NCBI GenBank assembly: GCA_012656075.1
Contig: JAAKBF010000030.1
Coordinates: 248,001 to 312,000 of the forward strand
Source of the DNA: Phytophthora hibernalis
Lineage: Eukaryota > Oomycota > Peronosporomycetes > Peronosporales > Peronosporaceae
Length of the DNA: 64,000 nt
Direction: 5' to 3'
The stretch's first letter is position 1; each line of letters opens with the position of its first letter. Positions 22,352-34,750 of this stretch are shown one piece after another. A program made the position numbers and the translations under genes. The notes below the pieces were generated by a model. It had not been told where the DNA came from and made no database searches. It saw only the letters and a program-made list of their open reading frames with translations.

Positions 22352-23108
22352 TTATTCATTATCGTCGGAATTAGAATCGCTATCGCTGCATTCACTGCCA
22401 ACATCGTCTTCTGATGCAATTTCCTCTTCAACAATGTCGTGATGCTTCGATGCTTCAACGAGCTTGTCGCTACCGATATCAACCAGCCTCTCTTCTTCCG
22501 AATTGGTGACGCGGGCGTCAGTGAGTAGACCGGCTTTGGCAAAACCACTGATAATGGTTGAAGTTGAGAGTCTACCCCAGCACATAGAGATCCATTTAGT
22601 CGTATCGGAGCGAGAAGGTGCCACAAGCTCAAACTTCTCATTGTCGAGTTTCTTTCGCAGCGCAGCAACTTTCCGACCGGCATTTTCCTGATCTAGCTCC
22701 TTCTGGGCACGAACAATTTCTTGGTCTAAACATTGTTTTTAGAACGACGCTCAGCTTCACCTTGCTTAAATGAAAGGAGTTGTTCTTTAAGTCTGTCAAT
22801 CCAAAGACTCGAAGTTCGCCTTTAAACGGTTTGTTCCACGAGATGTCAGATGGGTTGACACACGTACGTATACTTCGGAGGGCTTTCAACAAAATGACCT
22901 TCAGTGAGGCTGCATACTCTACAACTGACTGTGTCCAATGTGCGCTAAAGTCATCCCATAGTAAGAGCGCCTTATCATCTAGGTTTTCGCTATTAGCAAA
23001 ATGATATTCCAAAACTTCAGCGATAAATCCGTGTTCCACCAATCTGATTTGTTGCCAAAGATTTTGCAGGGTACTTTGCTGAAGTCCGTTGACTTCGCGC
23101 CCATATTA
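22352..23108 (-). pseudogene. pogo-like transposase C-terminal half, cut by the array
   Basis: Reading down from 23108 gives TDFSKVPCKIFGNKSDWWNT, then after a frame change KALLLWDDFSAHWTQSVVEY, the catalytic 'W-D----H' block. CVNPSDISWNKPFKGELR follows ('QP-DV-WNKPFK'). A last piece has TKWISMCWGRLSTSTIISGF, the usual 'W-----S---I--SF' end, with an acidic tail. The N-terminal half is missing because the frame is interrupted at about 23108 by the start of the tRNA-Tyr array. The frame changes show it is inactive. Confidence 0.7.
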
Positions 23109-23185
23109 TATGGTAGAGGGATAATGGCTTGTGTGGGGTGCTGTGCAGCGTTTTGTTCGGCGGGTTGTCGGTTGTCGAATTAGGA

Positions 23186-23289
23186 CCGAGTGTAGCTCAG
23201 TTGGTAGAGCGATTGACTGTAGTGTTCTATACTGTGTCTCAGTATACTCGGAAATCAATTGGTCGCTGGTTCGATTCCGGCCACTCGGA
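23186..23289 (+). tRNA. tRNA-Tyr(GTA), intron-containing, array copy 1
   Basis: This entry describes the structure shared by all array copies. The acceptor arms are CCGAGTG and CACTCGG with discriminator A; C1-G72 is the eukaryotic tyrosine identity pair. The D arm is GCTC/GAGC. The anticodon stem is ATTGA/TCAAT with loop CTGTAG-A, anticodon GTA at 23219-23221. The T arm is GCTGG/CCGGC. A 31-nt intron (23223-23253) sits after position 37, the canonical place. It contains a 7-bp hairpin (TATACTG and CAGTATA, 5-nt loop), and G at -3 can pair with C32 as the tRNA endonuclease requires. The A box (TAGCTCAGTTGG) and B box (GGTTCGATTCC) are intact, and TTTT follows at 23290 as a polymerase III terminator. 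Confidence 0.95.
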
Positions 23290-23946
23290 TTTTATGCTGC
23301 TCTCGTCTTGGGTCACCTGAGCTCTTTTATTGCCTCTCTTCGGCCTCGCGTGCGTCCCTCCGCCTCACCGCGACGCCCCCGGCCACACTGGACCCGTCCT
23401 GGCCTCACGCCATCTGCATGGGTATTCGTACGCACCAGAAACAGTTCCATATTATTGGACATCGGCGGAGCGTCTGTACTGCGGCCAAGGCGCGCATCAT
23501 CCCAGACCAACGTGGAAACCATACGTCTGTTCTGACACGCACGACGCAGCTGCAAGCAGTGTCCTGGAAACAGAAACAACCGGCGCAGTTGTGTCACGCC
23601 GCGACGGCTTCCGTCGGCTGAAGACCGAGTTGGCGAGGTGTTGCGTCGTGTTGTTGGCTGGTGTCAAGATACCGAGACTGGGGTGTGGGTGTGCCAGTGG
23701 GGTCACCGATCAAGCCTGGGACGCCGAAATGAGCGGGAGGCAGTCGCGAGGCGTTGTGGCGCGGCCGCAGAGAAAGAGAGTTGGTTTGAACGTGTGGAGG
23801 CGGTTGTAATGCATCCGAGGCGCTGGGCAGTTGCAGGAGGGCGGCGGCCGGGCTGGTGTGTGCGTGTGTGGTAGAGGGGCAATGGTGGCTTGTGTGGGGT
23901 GCTGTGCAGCGTTTTGTTCGGCGGGTTGTCGGTTGTCGAATTAGGA

Positions 23947-24050
23947 CCGAGTGTAGCTCAGTTGGTAGAGCGATTGACTGTAGTGTTCTATACTGTGTCT
24001 CAGTATACTCGGAAATCAATTGGTCGCTGGTTCGATTCCGGCCACTCGGA
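23947..24050 (+). tRNA. tRNA-Tyr(GTA), array copy 2
   Basis: The gene is unchanged from copy 1. The spacer after it is the longest (772-bp unit) because CTTCCGTCGG is duplicated. Confidence 0.95.
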
Positions 24051-24718
24051 TTTTATGCTGCTCTCGTCTTGGGTCACCTGAGCTCTTTTATTGCCTCTCT
24101 TCGGCCTCGCGTGCGTCCCTCCGCCTCACCGCGACGCCCCCGGCCACACTGGACCCGTCCTGGCCTCACGCCATCTGCATGGGTATTCGTACGCACCAGA
24201 AACAGTTCCATATTATTGGACATCGGCGGAGCGTCTGTACTGCGGCCAAGGCGCGCATCATCCCAGACCAACGTGGAAACCATACGTCTGTTCTGACACG
24301 CACGACGCAGCTGCAAGCAGTGTCCTGGAAACAGAAACAACCGGCGCAGTTGTGTCACGCCGCGACGGCTTCCGTCGGCTTCCGTCGGCTGAAGACCGAG
24401 TTGGCGAGGTGTTGCGTCGTGTTGTTGGCTGGTGTCAAGATACCGAGACTGGGTGTGGGTGTGCCAGTGGGGTCACCGATCAAGCCTGGGACGCCGAAAT
24501 GAGCGGGAGGCGGTCGCGAGGCGTTGTGGCGCGGCCGCAGAGAAAGAGAGTTGGTTTGAGCGTGTGGAGGCGGTTGTAATGCATCCGAGGCGCTGGGCAG
24601 TTGCAGGAGGGCGGCGGCCGGGCTGGTGTGTGCGTGTGCGTGGTAGAGGGGCAATGGTGGCTTGTGTGGGGTGCTGTGCAGCGTTTTGTTCGGCGGGTTG
24701 TCGGTTGTCGAATTAGGA

Positions 24719-24822
24719 CCGAGTGTAGCTCAGTTGGTAGAGCGATTGACTGTAGTGTTCTATACTGTGTCTCAGTATACTCGGAAATCAATTGGTCGCT
24801 GGTTCGATTCCGGCCACTCGGA
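24719..24822 (+). tRNA. tRNA-Tyr(GTA), array copy 3
   Basis: The gene is unchanged. Its spacer has the GCGGCCGAGG variant shared with units 6 and 7. Confidence 0.95.
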
Positions 24823-25481
24823 TTTTATGCTGCTCTCGTCTTGGGTCACCTGAGCTCTTTTATTGCCTCTCTTCGGCCTCGCGTGCGTCCCTCCGCCTCA
24901 CCGCGACGCCCCCGGCCACACTGGACCCGTCCTGGCCTCACGCCATCTGCATGGGTATTCGTACGCACCAGAAACAGTTCCATATTATTGGACATCGGCG
25001 GAGCGTCTGTACTGCGGCCGAGGCGCGCATCATCCCAGACCAACGTGGGAAACCATACGTCTGTTCTGACACGCACGACGCAGCTGCAAGCAGTGTCCTG
25101 GAAACAGAAACAACCGGCGCAGTTGTGTCACGCCGCGACGGCTTCCGTCGGCTGAAGACCGAGTTGGCGAGGTGTTGCGTCGTGTTGTTGGCTGGTGTCA
25201 AGATACCGAGACTGGGTGTGGGTGTGCCAGTGGGGTCACCGATCAAGCCTGGGACGCCGAAATGAGCGGGAGGCGGTCGCGAGGCGTTGTGGCGCGGCCG
25301 CAGAGAAAGAGAGTTGGTTTGAGCGTGTGGAGGCGGTTGTAATGCATCCGAGGCGCTGGGCAGTTGCAGGAGGGCGGCGGCCGGGCTGGTGTGTGCGTGT
25401 GCGTGGTAGAGGGGCAATGGTGGCTTGTGTGGGGTGCTGTGCAGCGTTTTGTTCGGCGGGTTGTCGGTTGTCGAATTAGGA

Positions 25482-25585
25482 CCGAGTGTAGCTCAGTTGG
25501 TAGAGCGATTGACTGTAGTGTTCTATACTGTGTCTCAGTATACTCGGAAATCAATTGGTCGCTGGTTCGATTCCGGCCACTCGGA
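25482..25585 (+). tRNA. tRNA-Tyr(GTA), array copy 4
   Basis: The gene is unchanged. Its spacer has a one-base deletion (GTCCTGAAACAG) found again only in unit 30. Confidence 0.95.
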
Positions 25586-26244
25586 TTTTATGCTGCTCTC
25601 GTCTTGGGTCACCTGAGCTCTTTTATTGCCTCTCTTCGGCCTCGCGTGCGTCCCTCCGCCTCACCGCGACGCCCCCGGCCACACTGGACCCGTCCTGGCC
25701 TCACGCCATCTGCATGGGTATTCGTACGCACCAGAAACAGTTCCATATTATTGGACATCGGCGGAGCGTCTGTACTGCGGCCAAGGCGCGCATCATCCCA
25801 GACCAACGTGGGAAACCATACGTCTGTTCTGACACGCACGACGCAGCTGCAAGCAGTGTCCTGAAACAGAAACAACCGGCGCAGTTGTGTCACGCCGCGA
25901 CGGCTTCCGTCGGCTGAAGACCGAGTTGGCGAGGTGTTGCGTCGTGTTGTTGGCTGGTGTCAAGATACCGAGACTGGGGTGTGGGTGTGCCAGTGGGGTC
26001 ACCGATCAAGCCTGGGACGCCGAAATGAGCGGGAGGCAGTCGCGAGGCGTTGTGGCGCGGCCGCAGAGAAAGAGAGTTGGTTTGAACGTGTGGAGGCGGT
26101 TGTAATGCATCCGAGGCGCTGGGCAGTTGCAGGAGGGCGGCGGCCGGGCTGGTGTGTGCGTGTGCGTGGTAGAGGGGCAATGGTGGCTTGTGTGGGGTGC
26201 TGTGCAGCGTTTTGTTCGGCGGGTTGTCGGTTGTCGAATTAGGA

Positions 26245-26348
26245 CCGAGTGTAGCTCAGTTGGTAGAGCGATTGACTGTAGTGTTCTATACTGTGTCTCA
26301 GTATACTCGGAAATCAATTGGTCGCTGGTTCGATTCCGGCCACTCGGA
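26245..26348 (+). tRNA. tRNA-Tyr(GTA), array copy 5
   Basis: The gene is unchanged. Its spacer has the shortened GACTGGGTGTGG run also seen in units 2 and 3. Confidence 0.95.
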
Positions 26349-27007
26349 TTTTATGCTGCTCTCGTCTTGGGTCACCTGAGCTCTTTTATTGCCTCTCTTC
26401 GGCCTCGCGTGCGTCCCTCCGCCTCACCGCGACGCCCCCGGCCACACTGGACCCGTCCTGGCCTCACGCCATCTGCATGGGTATTCGTACGCACCAGAAA
26501 CAGTTCCATATTATTGGACATCGGCGGAGCGTCTGTACTGCGGCCAAGGCGCGCATCATCCCAGACCAACGTGGGAAACCATACGTCTGTTCTGACACGC
26601 ACGACGCAGCTGCAAGCAGTGTCCTGGAAACAGAAACAACCGGCGCAGTTGTGTCACGCCGCGACGGCTTCCGTCGGCTGAAGACCGAGTTGGCGAGGTG
26701 TTGCGTCGTGTTGTTGGCTGGTGTCAAGATACCGAGACTGGGTGTGGGTGTGCCAGTGGGGTCACCGATCAAGCCTGGGACGCCGAAATGAGCGGGAGGC
26801 AGTCGCGAGGCGTTGTGGCGCGGCCGCAGAGAAAGAGAGTTGGTTTGAACGTGTGGAGGCGGTTGTAATGCATCCGAGGCGCTGGGCAGTTGCAGGAGGG
26901 CGGCGGCCGGGCTGGTGTGTGCGTGTGCGTGGTAGAGGGGCAATGGTGGCTTGTGTGGGGTGCTGTGCAGCGTTTTGTTCGGCGGGTTGTCGGTTGTCGA
27001 ATTAGGA

Positions 27008-27111
27008 CCGAGTGTAGCTCAGTTGGTAGAGCGATTGACTGTAGTGTTCTATACTGTGTCTCAGTATACTCGGAAATCAATTGGTCGCTGGTTCGATTCC
27101 GGCCACTCGGA
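27008..27111 (+). tRNA. tRNA-Tyr(GTA), array copy 6
   Basis: The gene is unchanged. Its spacer has GGCGCGGATC, shared only with unit 7, and a private GACTAGGGTG. Confidence 0.95.
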
Positions 27112-27771
27112 TTTTATGCTGCTCTCGTCTTGGGTCACCTGAGCTCTTTTATTGCCTCTCTTCGGCCTCGCGTGCGTCCCTCCGCCTCACCGCGACGCCC
27201 CCGGCCACACTGGACCCGTCCTGGCCTCACGCCATCTGCATGGGTATTCGTACGCACCAGAAACAGTTCCATATTATTGGACATCGGCGGAGCGTCTGTA
27301 CTGCGGCCGAGGCGCGGATCATCCCAGACCAACGTGGGAAACCATACGTCTGTTCTGACACGCACGACGCAGCTGCAAGCAGTGTCCTGGAAACAGAAAC
27401 AACCGGCGCAGTTGTGTCACGCCGCGACGGCTTCCGTCGGCTGAAGACCGAGTTGGCGAGGTGTTGCGTCGTGTTGTTGGCTGGTGTCAAGATACCGAGA
27501 CTAGGGTGTGGGTGTGCCAGTGGGGTCACCGATCAAGCCTGGGACGCCGAAATGAGCGGGAGGCGGTCGCGAGGCGTTGTGGCGCGGCCGCAGAGAAAGA
27601 GAGTTGGTTTGAACGTGTGGAGGCGGTTGTAATGCATCCGAGGCGCTGGGCAGTTGCAGGAGGGCGGCGGCCGGGCTGGTGTGTGCGTGTGCGTGGTAGA
27701 GGGGCAATGGTGGCTTGTGTGGGGTGCTGTGCAGCGTTTTGTTCGGCGGGTTGTCGGTTGTCGAATTAGGA

Positions 27772-27875
27772 CCGAGTGTAGCTCAGTTGGTAGAGCGATT
27801 GACTGTAGTGTTCTATACTGTGTCTCAGTATACTCGGAAATCAATTGGTCGCTGGTTCGATTCCGGCCACTCGGA
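27772..27875 (+). tRNA. tRNA-Tyr(GTA), array copy 7
   Basis: The gene is unchanged. Its spacer combines GGCGCGGATC with the one-base-shorter CGTGGAAACC seen in units 1, 2 and 29. Confidence 0.95.
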
Positions 27876-28534
27876 TTTTATGCTGCTCTCGTCTTGGGTC
27901 ACCTGAGCTCTTTTATTGCCTCTCTTCGGCCTCGCGTGCGTCCCTCCGCCTCACCGCGACGCCCCCGGCCACACTGGACCCGTCCTGGCCTCACGCCATC
28001 TGCATGGGTATTCGTACGCACCAGAAACAGTTCCATATTATTGGACATCGGCGGAGCGTCTGTACTGCGGCCGAGGCGCGGATCATCCCAGACCAACGTG
28101 GAAACCATACGTCTGTTCTGACACGCACGACGCAGCTGCAAGCAGTGTCCTGGAAACAGAAACAACCGGCGCAGTTGTGTCACGCCGCGACGGCTTCCGT
28201 CGGCTGAAGACCGAGTTGGCGAGGTGTTGCGTCGTGTTGTTGGCTGGTGTCAAGATACCGAGACTGGGGTGTGGGTGTGCCAGTGGGGTCACCGATCAAG
28301 CCTGGGACGCCGAAATGAGCGGGAGGCAGTCGCGAGGCGTTGTGGCGCGGCCGCAGAGAAAGAGAGTTGGTTTGAACGTGTGGAGGCGGTTGTAATGCAT
28401 CCGAGGCGCTGGGCAGTTGCAGGAGGGCGGCGGCCGGGCTGGTGTGTGCGTGTGCGTGGTAGAGGGGCAATGGTGGCTTGTGTGGGGTGCTGTGCAGCGT
28501 TTTGTTCGGCGGGTTGTCGGTTGTCGAATTAGGA

Positions 28535-28638
28535 CCGAGTGTAGCTCAGTTGGTAGAGCGATTGACTGTAGTGTTCTATACTGTGTCTCAGTATACTCGG
28601 AAATCAATTGGTCGCTGGTTCGATTCCGGCCACTCGGA
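28535..28638 (+). tRNA. tRNA-Tyr(GTA), array copy 8
   Basis: The gene is unchanged. This is the first unit whose spacer has the core consensus. Confidence 0.95.
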
Positions 28639-29298
28639 TTTTATGCTGCTCTCGTCTTGGGTCACCTGAGCTCTTTTATTGCCTCTCTTCGGCCTCGCGT
28701 GCGTCCCTCCGCCTCACCGCGACGCCCCCGGCCACACTGGACCCGTCCTGGCCTCACGCCATCTGCATGGGTATTCGTACGCACCAGAAACAGTTCCATA
28801 TTATTGGACATCGGCGGAGCGTCTGTACTGCGGCCAAGGCGCGCATCATCCCAGACCAACGTGGGAAACCATACGTCTGTTCTGACACGCACGACGCAGC
28901 TGCAAGCAGTGTCCTGGAAACAGAAACAACCGGCGCAGTTGTGTCACGCCGCGACGGCTTCCGTCGGCTGAAGACCGAGTTGGCGAGGTGTTGCGTCGTG
29001 TTGTTGGCTGGTGTCAAGATACCGAGACTGGGGTGTGGGTGTGCCAGTGGGGTCACCGATCAAGCCTGGGACGCCGAAATGAGCGGGAGGCAGTCGCGAG
29101 GCGTTGTGGCGCGGCCGCAGAGAAAGAGAGTTGGTTTGAACGTGTGGAGGCGGTTGTAATGCATCCGAGGCGCTGGGCAGTTGCAGGAGGGCGGCGGCCG
29201 GGCTGGTGTGTGCGTGTGCGTGGTAGAGGGGCAATGGTGGCTTGTGTGGGGTGCTGTGCAGCGTTTTGTTCGGCGGGTTGTCGGTTGTCGAATTAGGA

Positions 29299-29402
29299 CC
29301 GAGTGTAGCTCAGTTGGTAGAGCGATTGACTGTAGTGTTCTATACTGTGTCTCAGTATACTCGGAAATCAATTGGTCGCTGGTTCGATTCCGGCCACTCG
29401 GA
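29299..29402 (+). tRNA. tRNA-Tyr(GTA), array copy 9
   Basis: The gene is unchanged. Its spacer is the first of three with GGCAAGGTG. Confidence 0.95.
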
Positions 29403-30062
29403 TTTTATGCTGCTCTCGTCTTGGGTCACCTGAGCTCTTTTATTGCCTCTCTTCGGCCTCGCGTGCGTCCCTCCGCCTCACCGCGACGCCCCCGGCCACA
29501 CTGGACCCGTCCTGGCCTCACGCCATCTGCATGGGTATTCGTACGCACCAGAAACAGTTCCATATTATTGGACATCGGCGGAGCGTCTGTACTGCGGCCA
29601 AGGCGCGCATCATCCCAGACCAACGTGGGAAACCATACGTCTGTTCTGACACGCACGACGCAGCTGCAAGCAGTGTCCTGGAAACAGAAACAACCGGCGC
29701 AGTTGTGTCACGCCGCGACGGCTTCCGTCGGCTGAAGACCGAGTTGGCAAGGTGTTGCGTCGTGTTGTTGGCTGGTGTCAAGATACCGAGACTGGGGTGT
29801 GGGTGTGCCAGTGGGGTCACCGATCAAGCCTGGGACGCCGAAATGAGCGGGAGGCAGTCGCGAGGCGTTGTGGCGCGGCCGCAGAGAAAGAGAGTTGGTT
29901 TGAACGTGTGGAGGCGGTTGTAATGCATCCGAGGCGCTGGGCAGTTGCAGGAGGGCGGCGGCCGGGCTGGTGTGTGCGTGTGCGTGGTAGAGGGGCAATG
30001 GTGGCTTGTGTGGGGTGCTGTGCAGCGTTTTGTTCGGCGGGTTGTCGGTTGTCGAATTAGGA

Positions 30063-30166
30063 CCGAGTGTAGCTCAGTTGGTAGAGCGATTGACTGTAGT
30101 GTTCTATACTGTGTCTCAGTATACTCGGAAATCAATTGGTCGCTGGTTCGATTCCGGCCACTCGGA
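30063..30166 (+). tRNA. tRNA-Tyr(GTA), array copy 10
   Basis: The gene is unchanged. Its spacer is the second with GGCAAGGTG. Confidence 0.95.
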
Positions 30167-30826
30167 TTTTATGCTGCTCTCGTCTTGGGTCACCTGAGCT
30201 CTTTTATTGCCTCTCTTCGGCCTCGCGTGCGTCCCTCCGCCTCACCGCGACGCCCCCGGCCACACTGGACCCGTCCTGGCCTCACGCCATCTGCATGGGT
30301 ATTCGTACGCACCAGAAACAGTTCCATATTATTGGACATCGGCGGAGCGTCTGTACTGCGGCCAAGGCGCGCATCATCCCAGACCAACGTGGGAAACCAT
30401 ACGTCTGTTCTGACACGCACGACGCAGCTGCAAGCAGTGTCCTGGAAACAGAAACAACCGGCGCAGTTGTGTCACGCCGCGACGGCTTCCGTCGGCTGAA
30501 GACCGAGTTGGCAAGGTGTTGCGTCGTGTTGTTGGCTGGTGTCAAGATACCGAGACTGGGGTGTGGGTGTGCCAGTGGGGTCACCGATCAAGCCTGGGAC
30601 GCCGAAATGAGCGGGAGGCAGTCGCGAGGCGTTGTGGCGCGGCCGCAGAGAAAGAGAGTTGGTTTGAACGTGTGGAGGCGGTTGTAATGCATCCGAGGCG
30701 CTGGGCAGTTGCAGGAGGGCGGCGGCCGGGCTGGTGTGTGCGTGTGCGTGGTAGAGGGGCAATGGTGGCTTGTGTGGGGTGCTGTGCAGCGTTTTGTTCG
30801 GCGGGTTGTCGGTTGTCGAATTAGGA

Positions 30827-30930
30827 CCGAGTGTAGCTCAGTTGGTAGAGCGATTGACTGTAGTGTTCTATACTGTGTCTCAGTATACTCGGAAATCAAT
30901 TGGTCGCTGGTTCGATTCCGGCCACTCGGA
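30827..30930 (+). tRNA. tRNA-Tyr(GTA), array copy 11
   Basis: The gene is unchanged. Its spacer is the third and last with GGCAAGGTG. Confidence 0.95.
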
Positions 30931-31590
30931 TTTTATGCTGCTCTCGTCTTGGGTCACCTGAGCTCTTTTATTGCCTCTCTTCGGCCTCGCGTGCGTCCCT
31001 CCGCCTCACCGCGACGCCCCCGGCCACACTGGACCCGTCCTGGCCTCACGCCATCTGCATGGGTATTCGTACGCACCAGAAACAGTTCCATATTATTGGA
31101 CATCGGCGGAGCGTCTGTACTGCGGCCAAGGCGCGCATCATCCCAGACCAACGTGGGAAACCATACGTCTGTTCTGACACGCACGACGCAGCTGCAAGCA
31201 GTGTCCTGGAAACAGAAACAACCGGCGCAGTTGTGTCACGCCGCGACGGCTTCCGTCGGCTGAAGACCGAGTTGGCAAGGTGTTGCGTCGTGTTGTTGGC
31301 TGGTGTCAAGATACCGAGACTGGGGTGTGGGTGTGCCAGTGGGGTCACCGATCAAGCCTGGGACGCCGAAATGAGCGGGAGGCAGTCGCGAGGCGTTGTG
31401 GCGCGGCCGCAGAGAAAGAGAGTTGGTTTGAACGTGTGGAGGCGGTTGTAATGCATCCGAGGCGCTGGGCAGTTGCAGGAGGGCGGCGGCCGGGCTGGTG
31501 TGTGCGTGTGCGTGGTAGAGGGGCAATGGTGGCTTGTGTGGGGTGCTGTGCAGCGTTTTGTTCGGCGGGTTGTCGGTTGTCGAATTAGGA

Positions 31591-31694
31591 CCGAGTGTAG
31601 CTCAGTTGGTAGAGCGATTGACTGTAGTGTTCTATACTGTGTCTCAGTATACTCGGAAATCAATTGGTCGCTGGTTCGATTCCGGCCACTCGGA
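31591..31694 (+). tRNA. tRNA-Tyr(GTA), array copy 12
   Basis: First of 17 consecutive units (12-28) that read as identical. Confidence 0.95.
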
Positions 31695-32354
31695 TTTTAT
31701 GCTGCTCTCGTCTTGGGTCACCTGAGCTCTTTTATTGCCTCTCTTCGGCCTCGCGTGCGTCCCTCCGCCTCACCGCGACGCCCCCGGCCACACTGGACCC
31801 GTCCTGGCCTCACGCCATCTGCATGGGTATTCGTACGCACCAGAAACAGTTCCATATTATTGGACATCGGCGGAGCGTCTGTACTGCGGCCAAGGCGCGC
31901 ATCATCCCAGACCAACGTGGGAAACCATACGTCTGTTCTGACACGCACGACGCAGCTGCAAGCAGTGTCCTGGAAACAGAAACAACCGGCGCAGTTGTGT
32001 CACGCCGCGACGGCTTCCGTCGGCTGAAGACCGAGTTGGCGAGGTGTTGCGTCGTGTTGTTGGCTGGTGTCAAGATACCGAGACTGGGGTGTGGGTGTGC
32101 CAGTGGGGTCACCGATCAAGCCTGGGACGCCGAAATGAGCGGGAGGCAGTCGCGAGGCGTTGTGGCGCGGCCGCAGAGAAAGAGAGTTGGTTTGAACGTG
32201 TGGAGGCGGTTGTAATGCATCCGAGGCGCTGGGCAGTTGCAGGAGGGCGGCGGCCGGGCTGGTGTGTGCGTGTGCGTGGTAGAGGGGCAATGGTGGCTTG
32301 TGTGGGGTGCTGTGCAGCGTTTTGTTCGGCGGGTTGTCGGTTGTCGAATTAGGA

Positions 32355-32458
32355 CCGAGTGTAGCTCAGTTGGTAGAGCGATTGACTGTAGTGTTCTATA
32401 CTGTGTCTCAGTATACTCGGAAATCAATTGGTCGCTGGTTCGATTCCGGCCACTCGGA
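32355..32458 (+). tRNA. tRNA-Tyr(GTA), array copy 13
   Basis: Core-consensus unit of 764 bp. Confidence 0.95.
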
Positions 32459-33118
32459 TTTTATGCTGCTCTCGTCTTGGGTCACCTGAGCTCTTTTATT
32501 GCCTCTCTTCGGCCTCGCGTGCGTCCCTCCGCCTCACCGCGACGCCCCCGGCCACACTGGACCCGTCCTGGCCTCACGCCATCTGCATGGGTATTCGTAC
32601 GCACCAGAAACAGTTCCATATTATTGGACATCGGCGGAGCGTCTGTACTGCGGCCAAGGCGCGCATCATCCCAGACCAACGTGGGAAACCATACGTCTGT
32701 TCTGACACGCACGACGCAGCTGCAAGCAGTGTCCTGGAAACAGAAACAACCGGCGCAGTTGTGTCACGCCGCGACGGCTTCCGTCGGCTGAAGACCGAGT
32801 TGGCGAGGTGTTGCGTCGTGTTGTTGGCTGGTGTCAAGATACCGAGACTGGGGTGTGGGTGTGCCAGTGGGGTCACCGATCAAGCCTGGGACGCCGAAAT
32901 GAGCGGGAGGCAGTCGCGAGGCGTTGTGGCGCGGCCGCAGAGAAAGAGAGTTGGTTTGAACGTGTGGAGGCGGTTGTAATGCATCCGAGGCGCTGGGCAG
33001 TTGCAGGAGGGCGGCGGCCGGGCTGGTGTGTGCGTGTGCGTGGTAGAGGGGCAATGGTGGCTTGTGTGGGGTGCTGTGCAGCGTTTTGTTCGGCGGGTTG
33101 TCGGTTGTCGAATTAGGA

Positions 33119-33222
33119 CCGAGTGTAGCTCAGTTGGTAGAGCGATTGACTGTAGTGTTCTATACTGTGTCTCAGTATACTCGGAAATCAATTGGTCGCT
33201 GGTTCGATTCCGGCCACTCGGA
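33119..33222 (+). tRNA. tRNA-Tyr(GTA), array copy 14
   Basis: Core-consensus unit of 764 bp. Confidence 0.95.
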
Positions 33223-33882
33223 TTTTATGCTGCTCTCGTCTTGGGTCACCTGAGCTCTTTTATTGCCTCTCTTCGGCCTCGCGTGCGTCCCTCCGCCTCA
33301 CCGCGACGCCCCCGGCCACACTGGACCCGTCCTGGCCTCACGCCATCTGCATGGGTATTCGTACGCACCAGAAACAGTTCCATATTATTGGACATCGGCG
33401 GAGCGTCTGTACTGCGGCCAAGGCGCGCATCATCCCAGACCAACGTGGGAAACCATACGTCTGTTCTGACACGCACGACGCAGCTGCAAGCAGTGTCCTG
33501 GAAACAGAAACAACCGGCGCAGTTGTGTCACGCCGCGACGGCTTCCGTCGGCTGAAGACCGAGTTGGCGAGGTGTTGCGTCGTGTTGTTGGCTGGTGTCA
33601 AGATACCGAGACTGGGGTGTGGGTGTGCCAGTGGGGTCACCGATCAAGCCTGGGACGCCGAAATGAGCGGGAGGCAGTCGCGAGGCGTTGTGGCGCGGCC
33701 GCAGAGAAAGAGAGTTGGTTTGAACGTGTGGAGGCGGTTGTAATGCATCCGAGGCGCTGGGCAGTTGCAGGAGGGCGGCGGCCGGGCTGGTGTGTGCGTG
33801 TGCGTGGTAGAGGGGCAATGGTGGCTTGTGTGGGGTGCTGTGCAGCGTTTTGTTCGGCGGGTTGTCGGTTGTCGAATTAGGA

Positions 33883-33986
33883 CCGAGTGTAGCTCAGTTG
33901 GTAGAGCGATTGACTGTAGTGTTCTATACTGTGTCTCAGTATACTCGGAAATCAATTGGTCGCTGGTTCGATTCCGGCCACTCGGA
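33883..33986 (+). tRNA. tRNA-Tyr(GTA), array copy 15
   Basis: Core-consensus unit of 764 bp. Confidence 0.95.
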
Positions 33987-34646
33987 TTTTATGCTGCTCT
34001 CGTCTTGGGTCACCTGAGCTCTTTTATTGCCTCTCTTCGGCCTCGCGTGCGTCCCTCCGCCTCACCGCGACGCCCCCGGCCACACTGGACCCGTCCTGGC
34101 CTCACGCCATCTGCATGGGTATTCGTACGCACCAGAAACAGTTCCATATTATTGGACATCGGCGGAGCGTCTGTACTGCGGCCAAGGCGCGCATCATCCC
34201 AGACCAACGTGGGAAACCATACGTCTGTTCTGACACGCACGACGCAGCTGCAAGCAGTGTCCTGGAAACAGAAACAACCGGCGCAGTTGTGTCACGCCGC
34301 GACGGCTTCCGTCGGCTGAAGACCGAGTTGGCGAGGTGTTGCGTCGTGTTGTTGGCTGGTGTCAAGATACCGAGACTGGGGTGTGGGTGTGCCAGTGGGG
34401 TCACCGATCAAGCCTGGGACGCCGAAATGAGCGGGAGGCAGTCGCGAGGCGTTGTGGCGCGGCCGCAGAGAAAGAGAGTTGGTTTGAACGTGTGGAGGCG
34501 GTTGTAATGCATCCGAGGCGCTGGGCAGTTGCAGGAGGGCGGCGGCCGGGCTGGTGTGTGCGTGTGCGTGGTAGAGGGGCAATGGTGGCTTGTGTGGGGT
34601 GCTGTGCAGCGTTTTGTTCGGCGGGTTGTCGGTTGTCGAATTAGGA

Positions 34647-34750
34647 CCGAGTGTAGCTCAGTTGGTAGAGCGATTGACTGTAGTGTTCTATACTGTGTCT
34701 CAGTATACTCGGAAATCAATTGGTCGCTGGTTCGATTCCGGCCACTCGGA
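34647..34750 (+). tRNA. tRNA-Tyr(GTA), array copy 16
   Basis: Core-consensus unit of 764 bp. Confidence 0.95.

Noticed and set aside
23290..23946. A second RNA gene (5S rRNA, U6 or another tRNA) in the unit spacer
   Set aside because: I found no paired A and B boxes, no 5S internal control region pattern and no other tRNA-like fold outside the tRNA-Tyr segment, though I could not run a covariance-model search.
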